Assembly (NCBI RefSeq): GCF_019649055.1
Contig: NW_026570475.1
Span: 1 to 64,000, forward strand
Origin: Paramacrobiotus metropolitanus
Lineage: Eukaryota > Tardigrada > Eutardigrada > Parachela > Macrobiotidae
Direction: 5' to 3'
Length of the DNA: 64,000 nucleotides
This document shows positions 33,745 through 45,480 of this stretch, piece after piece. The notes beneath the pieces are model-generated. The model saw nothing but the letters and a program-made list of their open reading frames with translations. It was not told where the DNA came from and made no database searches. The translations under genes and the position numbers were made by a program. Positions within the stretch are counted from its first letter, which is position 1. The number at the start of each line of letters is the position of its first letter.

Positions 33745-35320
33745 AAGTGCTTGTCGAAAGCGTTGAATTATGGCTAACGGAGCCTACATTCCCCATGTTG
33801 GAGTAGAATATTTGCTCACAACTCGTCTTCTCCTGTCACAATCGTGCTAATTTAAGTAACATTAATTACCTTGAGGTTGTGCATTTGCATCGTCAGTATA
33901 TGCCATTTTTAATAGAAAAGCGAAATAGTTTTTTTACTTTACTTAACTCAGATGTATTATGTACGTACCTGCTTCAACTTCAGCGCTGGTAACTTCCGGG
34001 CAGACTTCTTTGGCCATAGCGGATAAAAACGTTCTGTTAAAAATAACGCTTTGGTTTAAATCTTCCTCGTCGATATAGTTTATACAGCCGGTATTCGGCG
34101 TGGAAATTGCACGGGAATCAATTTCTCGGAGGCACAATGTTGGAATTAGAACGGTTTGAAATTTGGAAAGTTTAAGTCATCATGCAGTGAAAAATTTTCA
34201 ACTGATTGGTTACATGCGGCGGCACAATGACCACCGACCATCCATCTTAAGATTTGCGTTTCCCATATTTCATAGCTTTTCAGACTCCGTTATTGGCCGC
34301 ACGTGCGCTTGTATTATATGGGGTTGCAATACGATTTTAATTTGCTGTGTGCTTCGTGAAAATCGGCGAAGCGGATTAGAAACGAGTATTGCACACTTAT
34401 GCCTATTTATTCGGGATCAGTGGTTTCGGCGTGTTGGGACCAAGATTTACCAAAACGTTTTATTCCAACTGCAAGTGTCGTTACCGGTCAGTGATACAGT
34501 TCTAGGTATTCTCGTGAAGGTTAACCGTACGAACAGGTAGAGCAACTTTCCCGCTGGACAGCAAATTTATTGCGATTACTAACGATAACTGATTGACCTT
34601 TCAACTCCATGGAATTGAACCGATTGGCAATAATCACGGCTGCCACATAAAAAAAAATAAAATCCTTTTATTTTGACATTACCAACAAATAGCACATCAG
34701 TACTGAAATATAAGGGCAAAGAGAAAACAACATATTAAATTATTGATGAAGTACTGAATTGTATCTTTATTTGCGAAATAGGACGCAAGCGCGGTGGAAG
34801 AAAGGCCCGGCATGCTGCAAACTAATTTTTATTAGCTGAACAATTTCGGGTTTTTCTTTACACCATTGGCTTGAGAAAAATTGGTGCAAGTCCGTAAACG
34901 GACGAGACTGATGAAGGACGGCTGCAACGAAGTTCAGAAACAGAGCTTTTGACATAATGCTAGGGCCACTTGGATCAAACATATACGCGCTCATTCTGGA
35001 TCCAGTTTAGAAGAAAAAAGCATTGCACTATATAATCAATTGAAAACAGCCAGAATGCAAAAAAAAACAAATCTTACCACGATTAGACAGAACCATGATG
35101 GCGGCGTGTCGGTACTTAAGCGTGTCCCGCATATGCTGATTACTAGGCTTGATAGGGATAAAACTAGGCTTCATGGCTTGATTACTAGGCTTGATAGGGA
35201 TAAAACCTTTACGGCTGAGTGCGACCAGTAATTCTTTAACATTGGCAAATCCTAGAGACTCAGCCAGCGATTCAAGATTCCACTGATCGCAAAAGCGTCT
35301 TCCTGGTTTGTTAATGTTAT
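33745..35320. other. No recognisable gene; one 42-bp tandem repeat
   Basis: The string gattactaggcttgataggg begins at 35138 and 35180. ORFs at 34163-34540 (plus) and 34767-34994 (minus) have no motif I know. Confidence 0.4.
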
Positions 35321-36030
35321 TTATTGCAGCGTCGAATGCACGGGAGTATCTAACGTCCGCCAGGTCAGCAAAACTTTAGTGATGAGATCAAGGGAAGTGA
35401 TGTACCGAAGCGCAGGGAAAGAAAGGTTTTCCAGAGCATTCACAGCCTTTTTAGCGGCCGAAGGAAACCTCCTCACGAATTCGTCAGAAAACGATTGAAG
35501 ATGTGAGCACTGCTGCTCAACAAGAAATTCCACTAGAATCAATTGGCACCTGCTTCGATTCCTCGTACTGAATGGGTAGAAGTGGTCGACCCACTTTGCT
35601 GGGCAGGAGGCACATTCTCTACGCTGACCGTAGAAGGATAACATGGCCCCCGGTCTTTGACTGGTATCTGTTTGAAGTTGATGAACCGGGGCATACCGGT
35701 CAACCTACCCATACAAGGCGAAAATTTCACGCATGCACGCTCAACGGTGGAAAAATGGCGAATCCAACGGCTGGCTTGAGCGTTATGCAAGCCGGCGTAA
35801 CAGGTGCACGCTGCAGCAAGTGCACACAGATCGCCCGTGTCCAGACAAAGAGCATCAGAGACACAGCGCAGACTGGGTAAATACACCAAGCCATCATGGA
35901 AGGAGGAATCAACAGCGGATTTCTCGTAAAGAAGATGGCACGCGACGGCTGATTTCAGCACGCTCGTGGAGAACACACGCTCGTGTACCGCAAAGCCAAA
36001 CATTTGAAAGAGGCGGCTGTGGGGCAGCAC
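35321..36030 (-). CDS. Unrecognised minus-strand ORF pair
   Basis: Two overlapping minus-strand frames (36030-35539 and 35644-35321) have protein-like composition, with Cys/His-rich stretches in the first (CALAAACTCYAGLH) and a helical Leu-rich end in the second (SFSDEFVRRFPSAAKKAV). They might be one gene with a frameshift near 35560-35640. The region is GC-richer than its surroundings. A plus-strand 177-codon frame (35733-36266) covers the same DNA and cannot be excluded as the real one. No function can be assigned. Confidence 0.2.
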
Positions 36031-37845
36031 CCGCCCGTCTGTATATATGTACTCTCGTCACGCAACCAGAAGTGGGGCAGAACCTTATACACTCACACTA
36101 CTGCTACGTATACAACCGCCCTTTTGTAGCGGCGAGCCGGCACACACATGTAGATGGAAAGATCCCGCTGACGTCAGTGGATGTCAGCGGGGAAACATGC
36201 ACTGCGCACGCGGGATCATACACTCCCGGCGTGCTATCGATCCATTCCGGCAAATACCGTCTGTAAGGAAAACCCTGCGGCTAAGCCGCCTACACATATA
36301 TAGCACTACTTCCGTTCTCGTAAAATCGATATATAACCTCATGCGATGACATCACTTACGCACACGCACATCCATTCATACATGTATGTAGGACGAAGCC
36401 TACAACACGATGACTGCACACAAAGTGGTCATCGTTGGCCCGGTGATGGAAATGGCCTCATCCGGCAGCGCGCTGTCTTGCTACTCTCCATGCTTGCAGC
36501 CTAACAATACATCGAGTAAAAGTTCCCAAATGTTTTCCGAGTGACCGGTTATACACAAATTAACTGAACGTAATAGTGAAGGATTTGACATCTTCGGCGG
36601 ATGACCTGCGGACCAATCAGAAATTTTTAACAAATAAGGCAACATATGATGCCCACCTGAAGGTATATTTTGTTGGCCTTTGCTTTTTTGCAACTATTTA
36701 TGGCCGAATCATTTCATATTTATTTTATTTAGCTTGTGGGGGTGAATTTCCCACGGTGGGGATGTGGGAGGGGGGGGGGGTTCAGCCAGTATCAAGGCCT
36801 AGTCAATGGTATTACTGACGCTCAGTACTATGCTGACCTCCACGCAGAAATGCGCCAAAAAATAAGTATATGAGGGCTCATGTTTTGTCTCATGGATTTT
36901 CCATACCGAGGGACTGCAGATTTTCAAAAGCTCGAACCAGTCTGTCTGGCCATTGTTTGCGTCTCTGTGTTAACTCGCATCTGGGCGCATCTCCGTTTTT
37001 TTAACGGACAAAATCATAAACATTTACCTTCGGCAAGGACTGAACAAGCCGCACATGGAACGCATTGTGGAGGAAGTGAGATCTCAGATTAACAGCATTA
37101 ACGAAATGGGACGCATAACTTAGCGAAACTGGTTCGCGAGAGCCAGAAATGCTTTTTTATTAATTTTCCCAAAACACAATGTCAAGCCAGTAAGACAAGA
37201 AGAAGATTCCAGCACCTGAAGAACGCAAAAGCCTCGGTTTGAGTTGAGCTTATGGAACTCTTTCGCCGAAAACTATATTTCAACAACTAAACTAAAGCCT
37301 TTTCGTGATCCAGACCGGGAAGTCCAACCGCTTTAAGAAAGTTGAGCATTTTGGCCGCCAGAAAATTGCTCAAGAAAATTGTGGGAAATGTGCGTCCAAA
37401 CGAGGAGCACTAACGTACTCCACGTGGGAATCAAAGTAAACCAAAAAGTCCTGTCCGGATATGTGGTAAGAATGTAATCATATAAGCTTGAAGCCAGAAC
37501 TGCAGAGTTGCTAAGGATGGCATTATTGAGCCTAACATTTATGCTGCACCTACAGATTAGGTCACCCAGAACTGACTTGGTTTACACTTGTGTCTCCTTG
37601 CGCGACGGTTTGCGCTTTCCTTAGGCCAACGATGACCCCAAAATTTGCAAAGCAGAGGATTGGAGGGATCATTTGGATCTGGTTCAAGCGGGAAGAGCTC
37701 ACTACAACAAGCTGATATGGCGCAGCGAACAGTTTTACCAACATAATGTGCTTCAGACGCGACGTTATCTGGATTCGGTCGACGATTCTACCGCGATATA
37801 TTCCTTCGATTTTGCGCAGCCTGCGTCTATTCCAAATTATCCATA
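36031..37845. other. No recognisable gene
   Basis: Short frames only. A run of purines with gggggggggggg lies near 36768. The minus-strand frame 37562-37858 appears to be a shadow at the front edge of the integrase remnant that follows. Confidence 0.35.
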
Positions 37846-37849
37846 GCAA

Positions 37850-38300
37850 GTTGGACAACTGTACTTCTTAGGTACCATTTATCATACAACACGGCAAAAC
37901 AATCATTAACTGGATATTCACCGTTCGACGTTTCACACGGACGCGAGTGCAGATCACCAGTAGACGTGGCAATGGCTGCACTGCCAACCGCAGATATTGC
38001 ACACATGAATGACTGCACAAAGTCTATAATGCAAAACATAACTGACATTCCAAAACTCGCACGCCAGAATATCTTTGAAGCACAAAACTTATACTTGCTC
38101 GCTGCACAAGACAAACGAACGCCCCGTGAATTTAAAATCGGAGAATCAGTCTTTTTGTACACACCGGTCGGTCTATCACCAAAGCTAGTATGCCATTTCC
38201 ACGGTTCATACCGAATACTTAGCAGACCAAAGAAATTGAATTATACGATTGAGTCTGTGAAAAGAAAAGTGTGTTCCTCATATGTATGTTGCTCATTGAT
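37850..38300 (+). pseudogene. Ty3/gypsy integrase C-terminal region
   Basis: The forward frame in phase with 37966 reads the conserved end of a gypsy integrase: a YHLSYNTAKQSLTGYSPFDV block (catalytic-core exit helix), then GRECRSPVDVAM. A helical linker follows, then KIGESVFLYTPVGLSPKLV and FHGSYRIL, the family's GPF/Y-type module. Upstream, the catalytic core is not in a readable frame. Nothing recognisable continues after about 38300. It is related to the minus-strand copy at 50391-50890 at motif level only. Confidence 0.8.
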
Positions 38301-39180
38301 CAACGGAACGTATCTTAATGCCTGTTTCATGAGCCATTTCGGTGCTCGATCCTCCTCCGGATACTAGGTTCTGAGCCCGCGCAATGCGTGCTGAGTAAAA
38401 CGAACCGTCGAGATAGTGTCTTGTGCAGTTCATCGAGCCTTTCCCATCCGTTCGGTGGCCCCGGAGTAGGAGGTGTAACTTCTTTATACGCTGAACTAGC
38501 TGAGTTGTTAACTTGCAGGTAATTAGCATTGTTAATATGTAGTAGTTTTCTTTTTTTATAATAATTTTTAAAAATATCTGCCAACTGCTAACCAGTTTCG
38601 TTGATGATCTGGACACGGTGCACTGGGGCCACCGACAAGCGGACGTCGTGACCTGCATTACGCACTATGTCATCCTGCATTACAACGAATGCCGGAGCTG
38701 TTCAATTATGTGCAAAGTTTTCTTGTTACCGGGTCCAGAGCCACATGGAATACCCTATCGGTGGAACCGGGGCTACTTCCTCAAGCACAAAGGCTTTGGA
38801 CATCGGCGTCTACATAAGATATCTCAATATCACTTTGAAATCGCAGTACGCAGGCAAGATAGTCATATTGTCTGGACCTGTTTATTCTTAGGTAATCATT
38901 CCAGGTTTTATCTAAAAATTTCGGCGCCGACTCGCTCTGATTTCTTATGATTTCTTGACCAAAACGAATTTTATTGTTCTTACGGGTGCTGTAACCCTTA
39001 AGCGGCACATGCTTGAGATCTTGATATCAAACACACACTTGAAGCACAGCCCAGTAACATAGCCCTCCGACTCTCCTTATGTGCCATTGCATGCTAGATT
39101 TGACGAGCGCCGGCAATCTTAATGAGTGAGCAAACATAGTGCAAGCATAGTTCGGACGCCGGTACACTACTTGCTAGTTA
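38301..39180. other. No recognisable gene
   Basis: A Gly/Pro-rich patch near 38420-38470 and two overlapping plus-strand frames at 38618-38950 lack motifs. The right side includes the 3' untranslated tail of the minus-strand non-LTR element, whose end I cannot place. Confidence 0.35.
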
Positions 39181-39184
39181 AAAT

Positions 39185-41848
39185 TTAAACATTAAAAAAG
39201 CAACCAAAATCTCTATCTTCTCTTGGATTAAAAGGCAACGTGCTCAAGACAGCCGTGGCATTCCCTTTTACAACAGCGAGACTGAAGCGCTGCTTAAGAA
39301 AAGCAGTAGAACGCGCTTCTCCAGTTAAATCACGAATTTTACAGCCCATGAAATGCAACAGTTCACTCAGAGCGGGGCTAAATACTCCCAACGTCTCAAT
39401 CGCTAAAGGGTAAAAAAAGTATCCACTTCCCAAAAACGAATATGTCCGCCGTTTAGAATTTTCTGCAAGCTGAGCCACGTGTCCAGATTTCTTCGAACTG
39501 CCGGTGACATGCGAGTCTGCGACCGTGCACCAACTGGTTACATCCCAGACCAGCGGTTTTCCTTGGCGGATAGGAATCAGCGTCATCCCGTCGGGCCTTT
39601 TTCCGTCTTTGCTCGATAAGCCGGTCGGCTCTAGCTGACAAGGAAAACCGGCGCTTTCGCAGCAATTTTTAGCAATACTGTTCATTTCTTTGTGCCGCGC
39701 CCATCGTCCCTTGGTTGACTTATTGCAGGATAACCCGTGATGTCCGTTAGTTTCTACTTGAGCGCCGCACGCAATGCAGTTGTGTGCCACTACAACTGGC
39801 AATCCAAACCGCAATGCGACACCGATTCTGACCTCGTCGTCTCTAAGGAACGTTCCCAGGCATGGAGCGGGCAACGCATTCAACCAGACGCCAGAGTCTC
39901 TGTCAAGTGCAGACAGCAAAACCGCCCTGTCACGTTCTTTTCCTTCTGTACACAACATCAGCATGGCAATGTCGCGCTCAATCATTGGTGCATCCCATGC
40001 GTACTGAAACTTCCGAATGAAATCAGCCGGGATCTCGCATTGCGTATGCTGTAACCAGGACTCCATAGCTGCTCTCGTTAGACACTCTTCAGTTGACTGG
40101 TAAAATTCAGAAACGATGGGCTGCACAGAGTACACCGATGCCAAATAGGCACAGACAGCTAATGTCTCTGTGCGGCGCGTTCCCAAACCTCCCCGCCGTA
40201 CTGGAAGAGACATCTGAGTCCACTGCAGTTCAGATATCTTTACATTGACCAACCGCTCAACCCCCAACCGCAGCGTGTCGTCGTATTCTTTGAGAAACTG
40301 AGGATGTTCATAACAACGTGAAGTACGCAAACCGTATAGCACTTTTGGAATGCTCAGGCAGTTCTTGAGGAGAAAAAGGCTGTAATGGGCTGGCAATTTC
40401 TCCAAACGATGTACGAATTTCTTAAGTAGTTCCGTTCTACTAGCCAAAAATCCCGCACATGCCGACGAGGTCATAGGCGCTCCTAATAAGGTGAAATTGT
40501 CCGCGTTCAGCTGTATCATGTCTGGCCAGCTGCTCAACAGGGATGTCCGGATTAATGATTCATCTTCATCACTCGTCACAACTGGGAAAAATTCGCACTT
40601 GCTGAAGTTCAATTCCAGGCCTAACTTTGCTGCTCGTTCTTCTATTCGCTTAATGGCCGCCATTACTTTTTCCACGGTTCCCGCTAATGTAACATCATCA
40701 AGGAATGCCAAGAACAACTCACAATCCAGATCAGTGAACAACGGTAACGTGGCTAGGCTGTATCCAAAGGGGCCTGACGGATCACCCTGTTGCACTCCCC
40801 GGGCGGATGACAACAACTCTTCTCCGCAGACCAAATGACTACTGAATCGGTATGACTGCCAAAAGTAGCCGTAGTAAGCAGGAAAATGTTCACGGACAGC
40901 CCGTAACAGCTCGTCACGTCTTAACAGGTTGAATGCGTTTTTGAAATCGAGTTTGACAATTACCCGTGCCCCCGAGTGAGGAGTTTCCAAATAGGCGCGC
41001 ACCCCGTGGATGATAGCCTCGGCTCCGCCCTTGATTCCAAAACCAAACTGAACCTTATTACACAGTTCTTTCATTTTGTCAGAGCACCTCTGGCTAACAA
41101 CTTTCGAAACTAAACGTCTGAGGGTTTCTCCAACGGCAATGGGACGTATACCGCCGTCCTTTTTGGCCAATGGGATTAGGTTGGCGCCGAAGAAGAAGGG
41201 CCTGATATCCTCAGGGACTTCATTATGCAGTACATGATTCACGAAGTCAGTCAGAGCGGAACACAATTCACCTTCCTCAGCTCCAGGCCCACACAATAAA
41301 TCCTTTAGATGTTGTGGCCGTAGGTCTGAACAACCACCAGCAGAACCTGAAGGGAAACTTAGCACGGCTTTCAAAACTTCGGCGGGTGTAGCTAGGGACG
41401 GCTTATGCGACTGTTCAGGTGGAGGTGGATAATCGCTGTCTTGTGGTTCCGGCGGATGCTTGCTGCGCAAGGACTCCAAAGTGTCCGCATTCATGGGCGC
41501 GAGTGCATCTTCACCCATTATCACTCCAACAGCCCGTCGTACATTATTGTCTTGTAACAGGGACGTGGTCAAAGCCGCCAGTCGCTCATCGTTCAGCTCG
41601 CTTTTACGGGTTTTGTCGCTGCTGGTGTGTGTACGGGGAGGATGGTGATGGCAGGACAAATCAGCCAGATTTCTGCGGATGATTGTTGACAGTGACTCCT
41701 TCCGGACTGATTTTGCAGCGGGTAAGGACAGAGCTCTTGAACCAAACAGTAACAAATCCACCCATGACGTTGAAGGGTTTTCACGTACACATTTGCGGAG
41801 TATCTGGGTAAGGTTCTGAGCGCATGGGCGTCGAACCGTCTTTGGCAC
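39185..41848 (-). CDS. Non-LTR retrotransposon protein: RT plus restriction-like endonuclease
   Basis: The 887-residue frame encodes a target-primed retrotransposon protein. Residues ~160-425 form the reverse transcriptase: KKDGGIRPIAVGETLRRL (~229-246), motif A with Asp301 in LDFKNAFN, motif B GVQQGDPSGP (~351-360), motif C FLDD (~382-385, Leu instead of Ala/Tyr-x). A thumb-like helical region follows. C691, C694, H703/H704 and C708 form a CCHC finger. R751-P752-D753 and Asp769 in the LVWDVTSW strand make a PD-(D/E)xK-type restriction-like endonuclease, the arrangement of the R2/NeSL/CRE-type clades. The listed start is a GTG; the frame is open upstream to the TAG at 41935-41933. Beyond that the same frame holds a zinc finger. 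No internal stop or frameshift is seen, so this is the best-preserved protein in the window. Confidence 0.93.
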   Translation of the reverse strand: MPKTVRRPCAQNLTQILRKCVRENPSTSWVDLLLFGSRALSLPAAKSVRKESLSTIIRRNLADLSCHHHPPRTHTSSDKTRKSELNDERLAALTTSLLQDNNVRRAVGVIMGEDALAPMNADTLESLRSKHPPEPQDSDYPPPPEQSHKPSLATPAEVLKAVLSFPSGSAGGCSDLRPQHLKDLLCGPGAEEGELCSALTDFVNHVLHNEVPEDIRPFFFGANLIPLAKKDGGIRPIAVGETLRRLVSKVVSQRCSDKMKELCNKVQFGFGIKGGAEAIIHGVRAYLETPHSGARVIVKLDFKNAFNLLRRDELLRAVREHFPAYYGYFWQSYRFSSHLVCGEELLSSARGVQQGDPSGPFGYSLATLPLFTDLDCELFLAFLDDVTLAGTVEKVMAAIKRIEERAAKLGLELNFSKCEFFPVVTSDEDESLIRTSLLSSWPDMIQLNADNFTLLGAPMTSSACAGFLASRTELLKKFVHRLEKLPAHYSLFLLKNCLSIPKVLYGLRTSRCYEHPQFLKEYDDTLRLGVERLVNVKISELQWTQMSLPVRRGGLGTRRTETLAVCAYLASVYSVQPIVSEFYQSTEECLTRAAMESWLQHTQCEIPADFIRKFQYAWDAPMIERDIAMLMLCTEGKERDRAVLLSALDRDSGVWLNALPAPCLGTFLRDDEVRIGVALRFGLPVVVAHNCIACGAQVETNGHHGLSCNKSTKGRWARHKEMNSIAKNCCESAGFPCQLEPTGLSSKDGKRPDGMTLIPIRQGKPLVWDVTSWCTVADSHVTGSSKKSGHVAQLAENSKRRTYSFLGSGYFFYPLAIETLGVFSPALSELLHFMGCKIRDLTGEARSTAFLKQRFSLAVVKGNATAVLSTLPFNPREDRDFGCFFNV

Positions 41849-41932
41849 TCTTTTCGGGAGGGCATAACGTATTCCAGAGAGGATAAACTGAAGGGGGTGC
41901 TGACCCGACTGGGACTGAGCAGCGGTAGGGGG

Positions 41933-42037
41933 CTATTGGGCTTGGAATTTCTTGCTGCAGGCCTTGACGTGGTTGGCGAACCCCGCGCCTTTGGTGAACA
42001 TATTCTGGCAGTACTGACATTGCTGATCTTTCGCCAT
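41933..42037 (-). CDS. N-terminal zinc-finger segment of the non-LTR element, ends in amber codon
   Basis: An ATG at 42037 opens a 34-codon frame, MAKDQQCQYCQ and on, with a CCHC finger (C-x2-C, 12 residues, H-x3-C) ending in TAG at 41935-41933. The frame is the same phase as the RT protein, and nothing stops between this TAG and the listed RT start. An N-terminal zinc finger is typical of endonuclease-type non-LTR elements. The simplest reading is that one nonsense mutation has split a ~950-codon ORF. Readthrough or a spliced start would be alternatives. Confidence 0.75.
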   Translation of the reverse strand: MAKDQQCQYCQNMFTKGAGFANHVKACSKKFQAQ

Positions 42038-42244
42038 TTCAGCGGAACTCGGAGGCTACAAATACGTTAAAAGCCCAGAAAAGCAGTTCCACAGAAATAT
42101 GACATGACATCGACCAGCGAGAAACGACATACCCGATTACCTGGGGTTCACAAAAGTTCCCCCCAAGTAGTGTCGTTCAAGGCTCCTTAAACATCGCAGA
42201 GACTCCAAACATTCCACGTTTTGTTAAAATAGATCGCAGAGAAA

Positions 42245-43910
42245 TAGATCACAAATAGTGATTCAAATAGTAAATAAATTACCGAATTTAGCTGTTGGTA
42301 ATCCAAACACATATATGTTATCTTGGTGGCTGTTGCCCATTAAAGATTTAGATAGTAAAACGTTGGTAAAAGATACAAGAAGGCGTGTTTTGAATTGGAT
42401 GAATGTCCGAACGATGGACAGCCTGCAAGACAGCCTGCAATCCGCTTCCAAGAAAGAACTCCATCGTCATCTACAACGAATCCGGAGTGCTGACCTCCAA
42501 CTAATTACCTAAAGTGTAGAGGTCCATTACCAGGTACGTTAGCAATTGCTGCTTCACCTGCAGTAATTTAATTTATGATTTCACGACAGCCTGAATAAGG
42601 CCTTGAAATTTAACAGTAGAATTCCGAAATATTTACAAAAAATTTCTACATAGTCCGTACCTTCAAAGTTTAATTGCGAGCTATTATATCATGTTAAACA
42701 TCCTAGTATTTATTTCACAAAAAGGTTAAGATTAACGCTGAACCAAGAAGGCGTGAATTTGATCATACCGCGACATGCATTTCGTACTTGTAGAGTTACG
42801 GCAATGCGCCGTCTGCAAGATCCGGCTGATGCGTGCATTTCCTATTCTAATATCGCTATACAAAATTGTGGTGGTTGTAGTTCTACCCAGGGATACGCTA
42901 TTGCTACAGAATCCAGTGCTCTAAAGTTTTTTTAGTTTACTGGAGGCGATTTGTTGGTGTGCGCCAACAACCGTACCTCATGTTTCGAATAATCCACGTG
43001 ATTCTGCTCTCGTTGAGGAAATGCCTTCACCGTCATCAACCTGCATGGTGTCTATTAATGTTGACGAATTGGACTACATTCCCATGAAGAAACTGCTTGA
43101 TCATGCCACGGAATAAAAACTAAAATTCATGTTTTCCCTTTGCAATATATTCCTCATCTGTTTCATATTAATTATCAATAAGCCCAAACGGTTCTATTAT
43201 AACAGCGCTCACAACTGAAATGCTTGGACTTCTTTCCTGATCTTAATCTTTCCTAAAGTGTTTGGAATCTATAACTATCGATTGCGATCGAGGTGTAGTA
43301 TTTGCCTTTCGGACTTTGCATGTAAAGAAATTTTTAGTGGGATTTCAATTACAGTGTTGCGAAAGGATTGGGATATGCGTGTTGCCTGTTCAGAGTTCTT
43401 TAAAACATGTCGAATAAGAGTTATGTACATTTTGCTAACTGAACAATTGTTCCCGATGGCCAGTTTTGAAGAGTTCACTCGTGCAATATTTTATGTTGTA
43501 AAAGGATCAAGAAGAACCAGAGGTACAATCGCCCTCGCTGCCACGTCCGATTGGCGCGAAAAGGCCTCACGATAAGCAATTAAGTGAACGTCTTTTGCCG
43601 GTTTTCTGATTTCTCACTCTTTTCATGCTGAATTTCGGCTGGTAAATCTTAAGAACACTGACGATTATCAAAAATATGTTCAAGCTGCTCAGTTTTGGGT
43701 CGTCCGAAAGAAGGAAATAGTGGTCTACAGCCATCAAAAATGTGTTTTTTGCGTGGATACTTAACGACATCTAGCCAAAAGCACTGTTTGTTCCTGCCGT
43801 CCAACAATTCCGTGGAAGTGACTCGTACGGTAACACCGTAACGGCACCCCTACTCGAGTGGCACCGTGTTAGGAAAGCGCCGTGTGAACGCGCAAGTATC
43901 TCAGGGAAAA
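42245..43910. other. No recognisable gene
   Basis: Plus-strand frames at 42258-42512, 42753-42935 and 43258-43575 look protein-like in places (for example a short EMPSPSSTCMVSINVDELDY stretch near 43020) but match nothing I know. They may be exons of a decayed gene. The 5' untranslated region of the non-LTR element occupies the left edge. Confidence 0.3.
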
Positions 43911-43914
43911 ATGC

Positions 43915-44185
43915 CGCTTCACGTCAGGATGCAACAACAGCCAGTCACCGCATCACCTCGTTGAAGAGTGAAAACGCAACATGACCTTTGAAAATGCGCG
44001 CCACATGCAGTGAACAGCGGATGACGATCAGGATGGAACGATCTAAGATTACTATACCGTTATGATCAGGAGCCAGCAACCACATGATCGCCGTTGGAGA
44101 GTAAAGCGGGCAATATGTGATGGTGCTTCCCGAGCTTTCGTGACGGTCCGCACACGGTGGTTATCATAATCCAGTGGTTATCATA
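43915..44185 (-). repeat. Inverted dispersed repeat, left copy
   Basis: Read on the minus strand this segment matches 52555-52800 (plus strand) closely over about 240 bp, for example ggttgctggctcctgatcat, ccatcctgatcgtcatccgc and catgtggcgcgcatt. Past the core, ctgacgtgaagcggcat at 43915-43931 (minus) also matches after a gap in the right copy. Both copies keep an open ~60-codon frame across the core. The element type is unknown. Confidence 0.9.
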
Positions 44186-44639
44186 ACCAGGCAGTGAATA
44201 GTCAAACTTTTCGACAGGAGTTACCCGTTCCCGTGTTGCTGCCCGCACAGCCAATGAACCCACTGTCCAACCTGCATTTGGGCCCCAGAATTCTTCTGAG
44301 ATGTCACTGGCGGAGAATCCGGCCTACTGCCAGCCGTTAACCAGCCGTCGTGCAGAGAATGGCGCCATTGTTCGACGCATTGGCCGTCGTGGCCCATTTT
44401 CACCATCTAGCCCAAAAACTAGTTCGCCTCTACCTGGACCATGTAAACGCATCACCTTGTTTGAATGACTGTCGCCGTCGCATCGGGACACCTGCGCTGT
44501 CTACCCCTGAACCAGAACCTGAGAAAGCCTTGGGCTAAGAGAATGCTAGCAGAACCTCTGCCATCTCATAATAACGCCGGCATCATCAGCGGCCTTCGGG
44601 CTAACGTGAGTTTAATTGCCGGTCGTCTGTTCATGTGTG

Positions 44640-44780
44640 TTGTCAAAGATCCGGTAGGAACCCGACGTGCTCCGAACGGGTTGTAAGAATTTACGTGAAT
44701 GCCGTTCGGTGTCTGCAATATCCAGCCACATATCAGGTTGCAATTGATTAAGCAAATGTGATGGCACTGTAAATGCGACA
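44640..44780 (+). pseudogene. Gypsy RT scrap with MPFGVCN motif
   Basis: A forward frame carries APNGL, a stop, EFT and then MPFGVCNIQPHIRLQL. This is the conserved block before the RT catalytic box, most like MPFGVCNGPATYQ at 7751. Only about 45 codons are recognisable. It lies opposite in strand to the RT scrap at 45000-45480. Confidence 0.6.
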
Positions 44781-44999
44781 CAACGCATGAAAACCGAATT
44801 TTGTTTTCTTTGCCACCAGCTGCAGAAGTTGCCGGACTAGTAGATAAGGTGCGGCCCCGCACACCGAACTTGTATGGCTGCCGCGCACGCGGATTTTATA
44901 TCACCAGGCGTCTGTGAGCGAGACGCCCAAAGTGGCCGAGCCGCCGAGACGGTAGTTAAAGCGCAGCTTACTATTCGATCAGGTCTTAATTCCTGTTTT

Positions 45000-45480
45000 C
45001 TTGTCCTACAGGCAAATGTGGCTGCCGAAGCGGCTTCTGTAGACATCCGTTTTTGTAATTTTATTCAGGAATCCATAATCGTTTACTGGCCCAAAACTTT
45101 CACTTTCAGGAATTAGCAGTAAAGGACTACTCCACTTGAGTACGATGGCTCAATAATGTCCAGAGTTAGAAGTTTATTAATTTCTTCATTATGCGTTGTT
45201 CTTTAACGGACGATTGGTAACACGGAACATAAACAGGTTTCGCGTCACCACTGTCAATAATGTGTTCAATGAGCGAAGTGCACTCCCTTCCTTTCCCTTT
45301 TCGGAAAAGCTATTTTATACCTATCTATAACATTAATTAGGTTCACTTTCTCCTCAGCTGTAATAGTGCTGCCGATATTCAGCGATTCATATTCAATAAC
45401 ATTTTCCGAAGATGGGAAAAAATATCCTCGATCTTGGATTGATTAATAAATACATCAGCAAGTCTGCCGGAAGTTTCATT
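45000..45480 (-). pseudogene. Gypsy RT N-terminal remnant in three frames
   Basis: On the minus strand, a leader (LNIGSTITAEEKVNLINVID) is followed in a second frame by CTSLIEHIIDSGDAKPVYVP and KEQRIMKKLINF. A third frame gives LDIIEPSYSS, then the block ending in LNKITKTDVY. This is the order of the gypsy linker and RT fingers. At least three frame changes occur. The catalytic part is missing. Confidence 0.75.

Noticed and set aside
35733-36266. 177-codon plus-strand ORF
   Set aside because: It overlaps protein-like minus-strand frames, has no motif and is Arg/His/Thr-rich as expected for a shadow. Mentioned only as an alternative.
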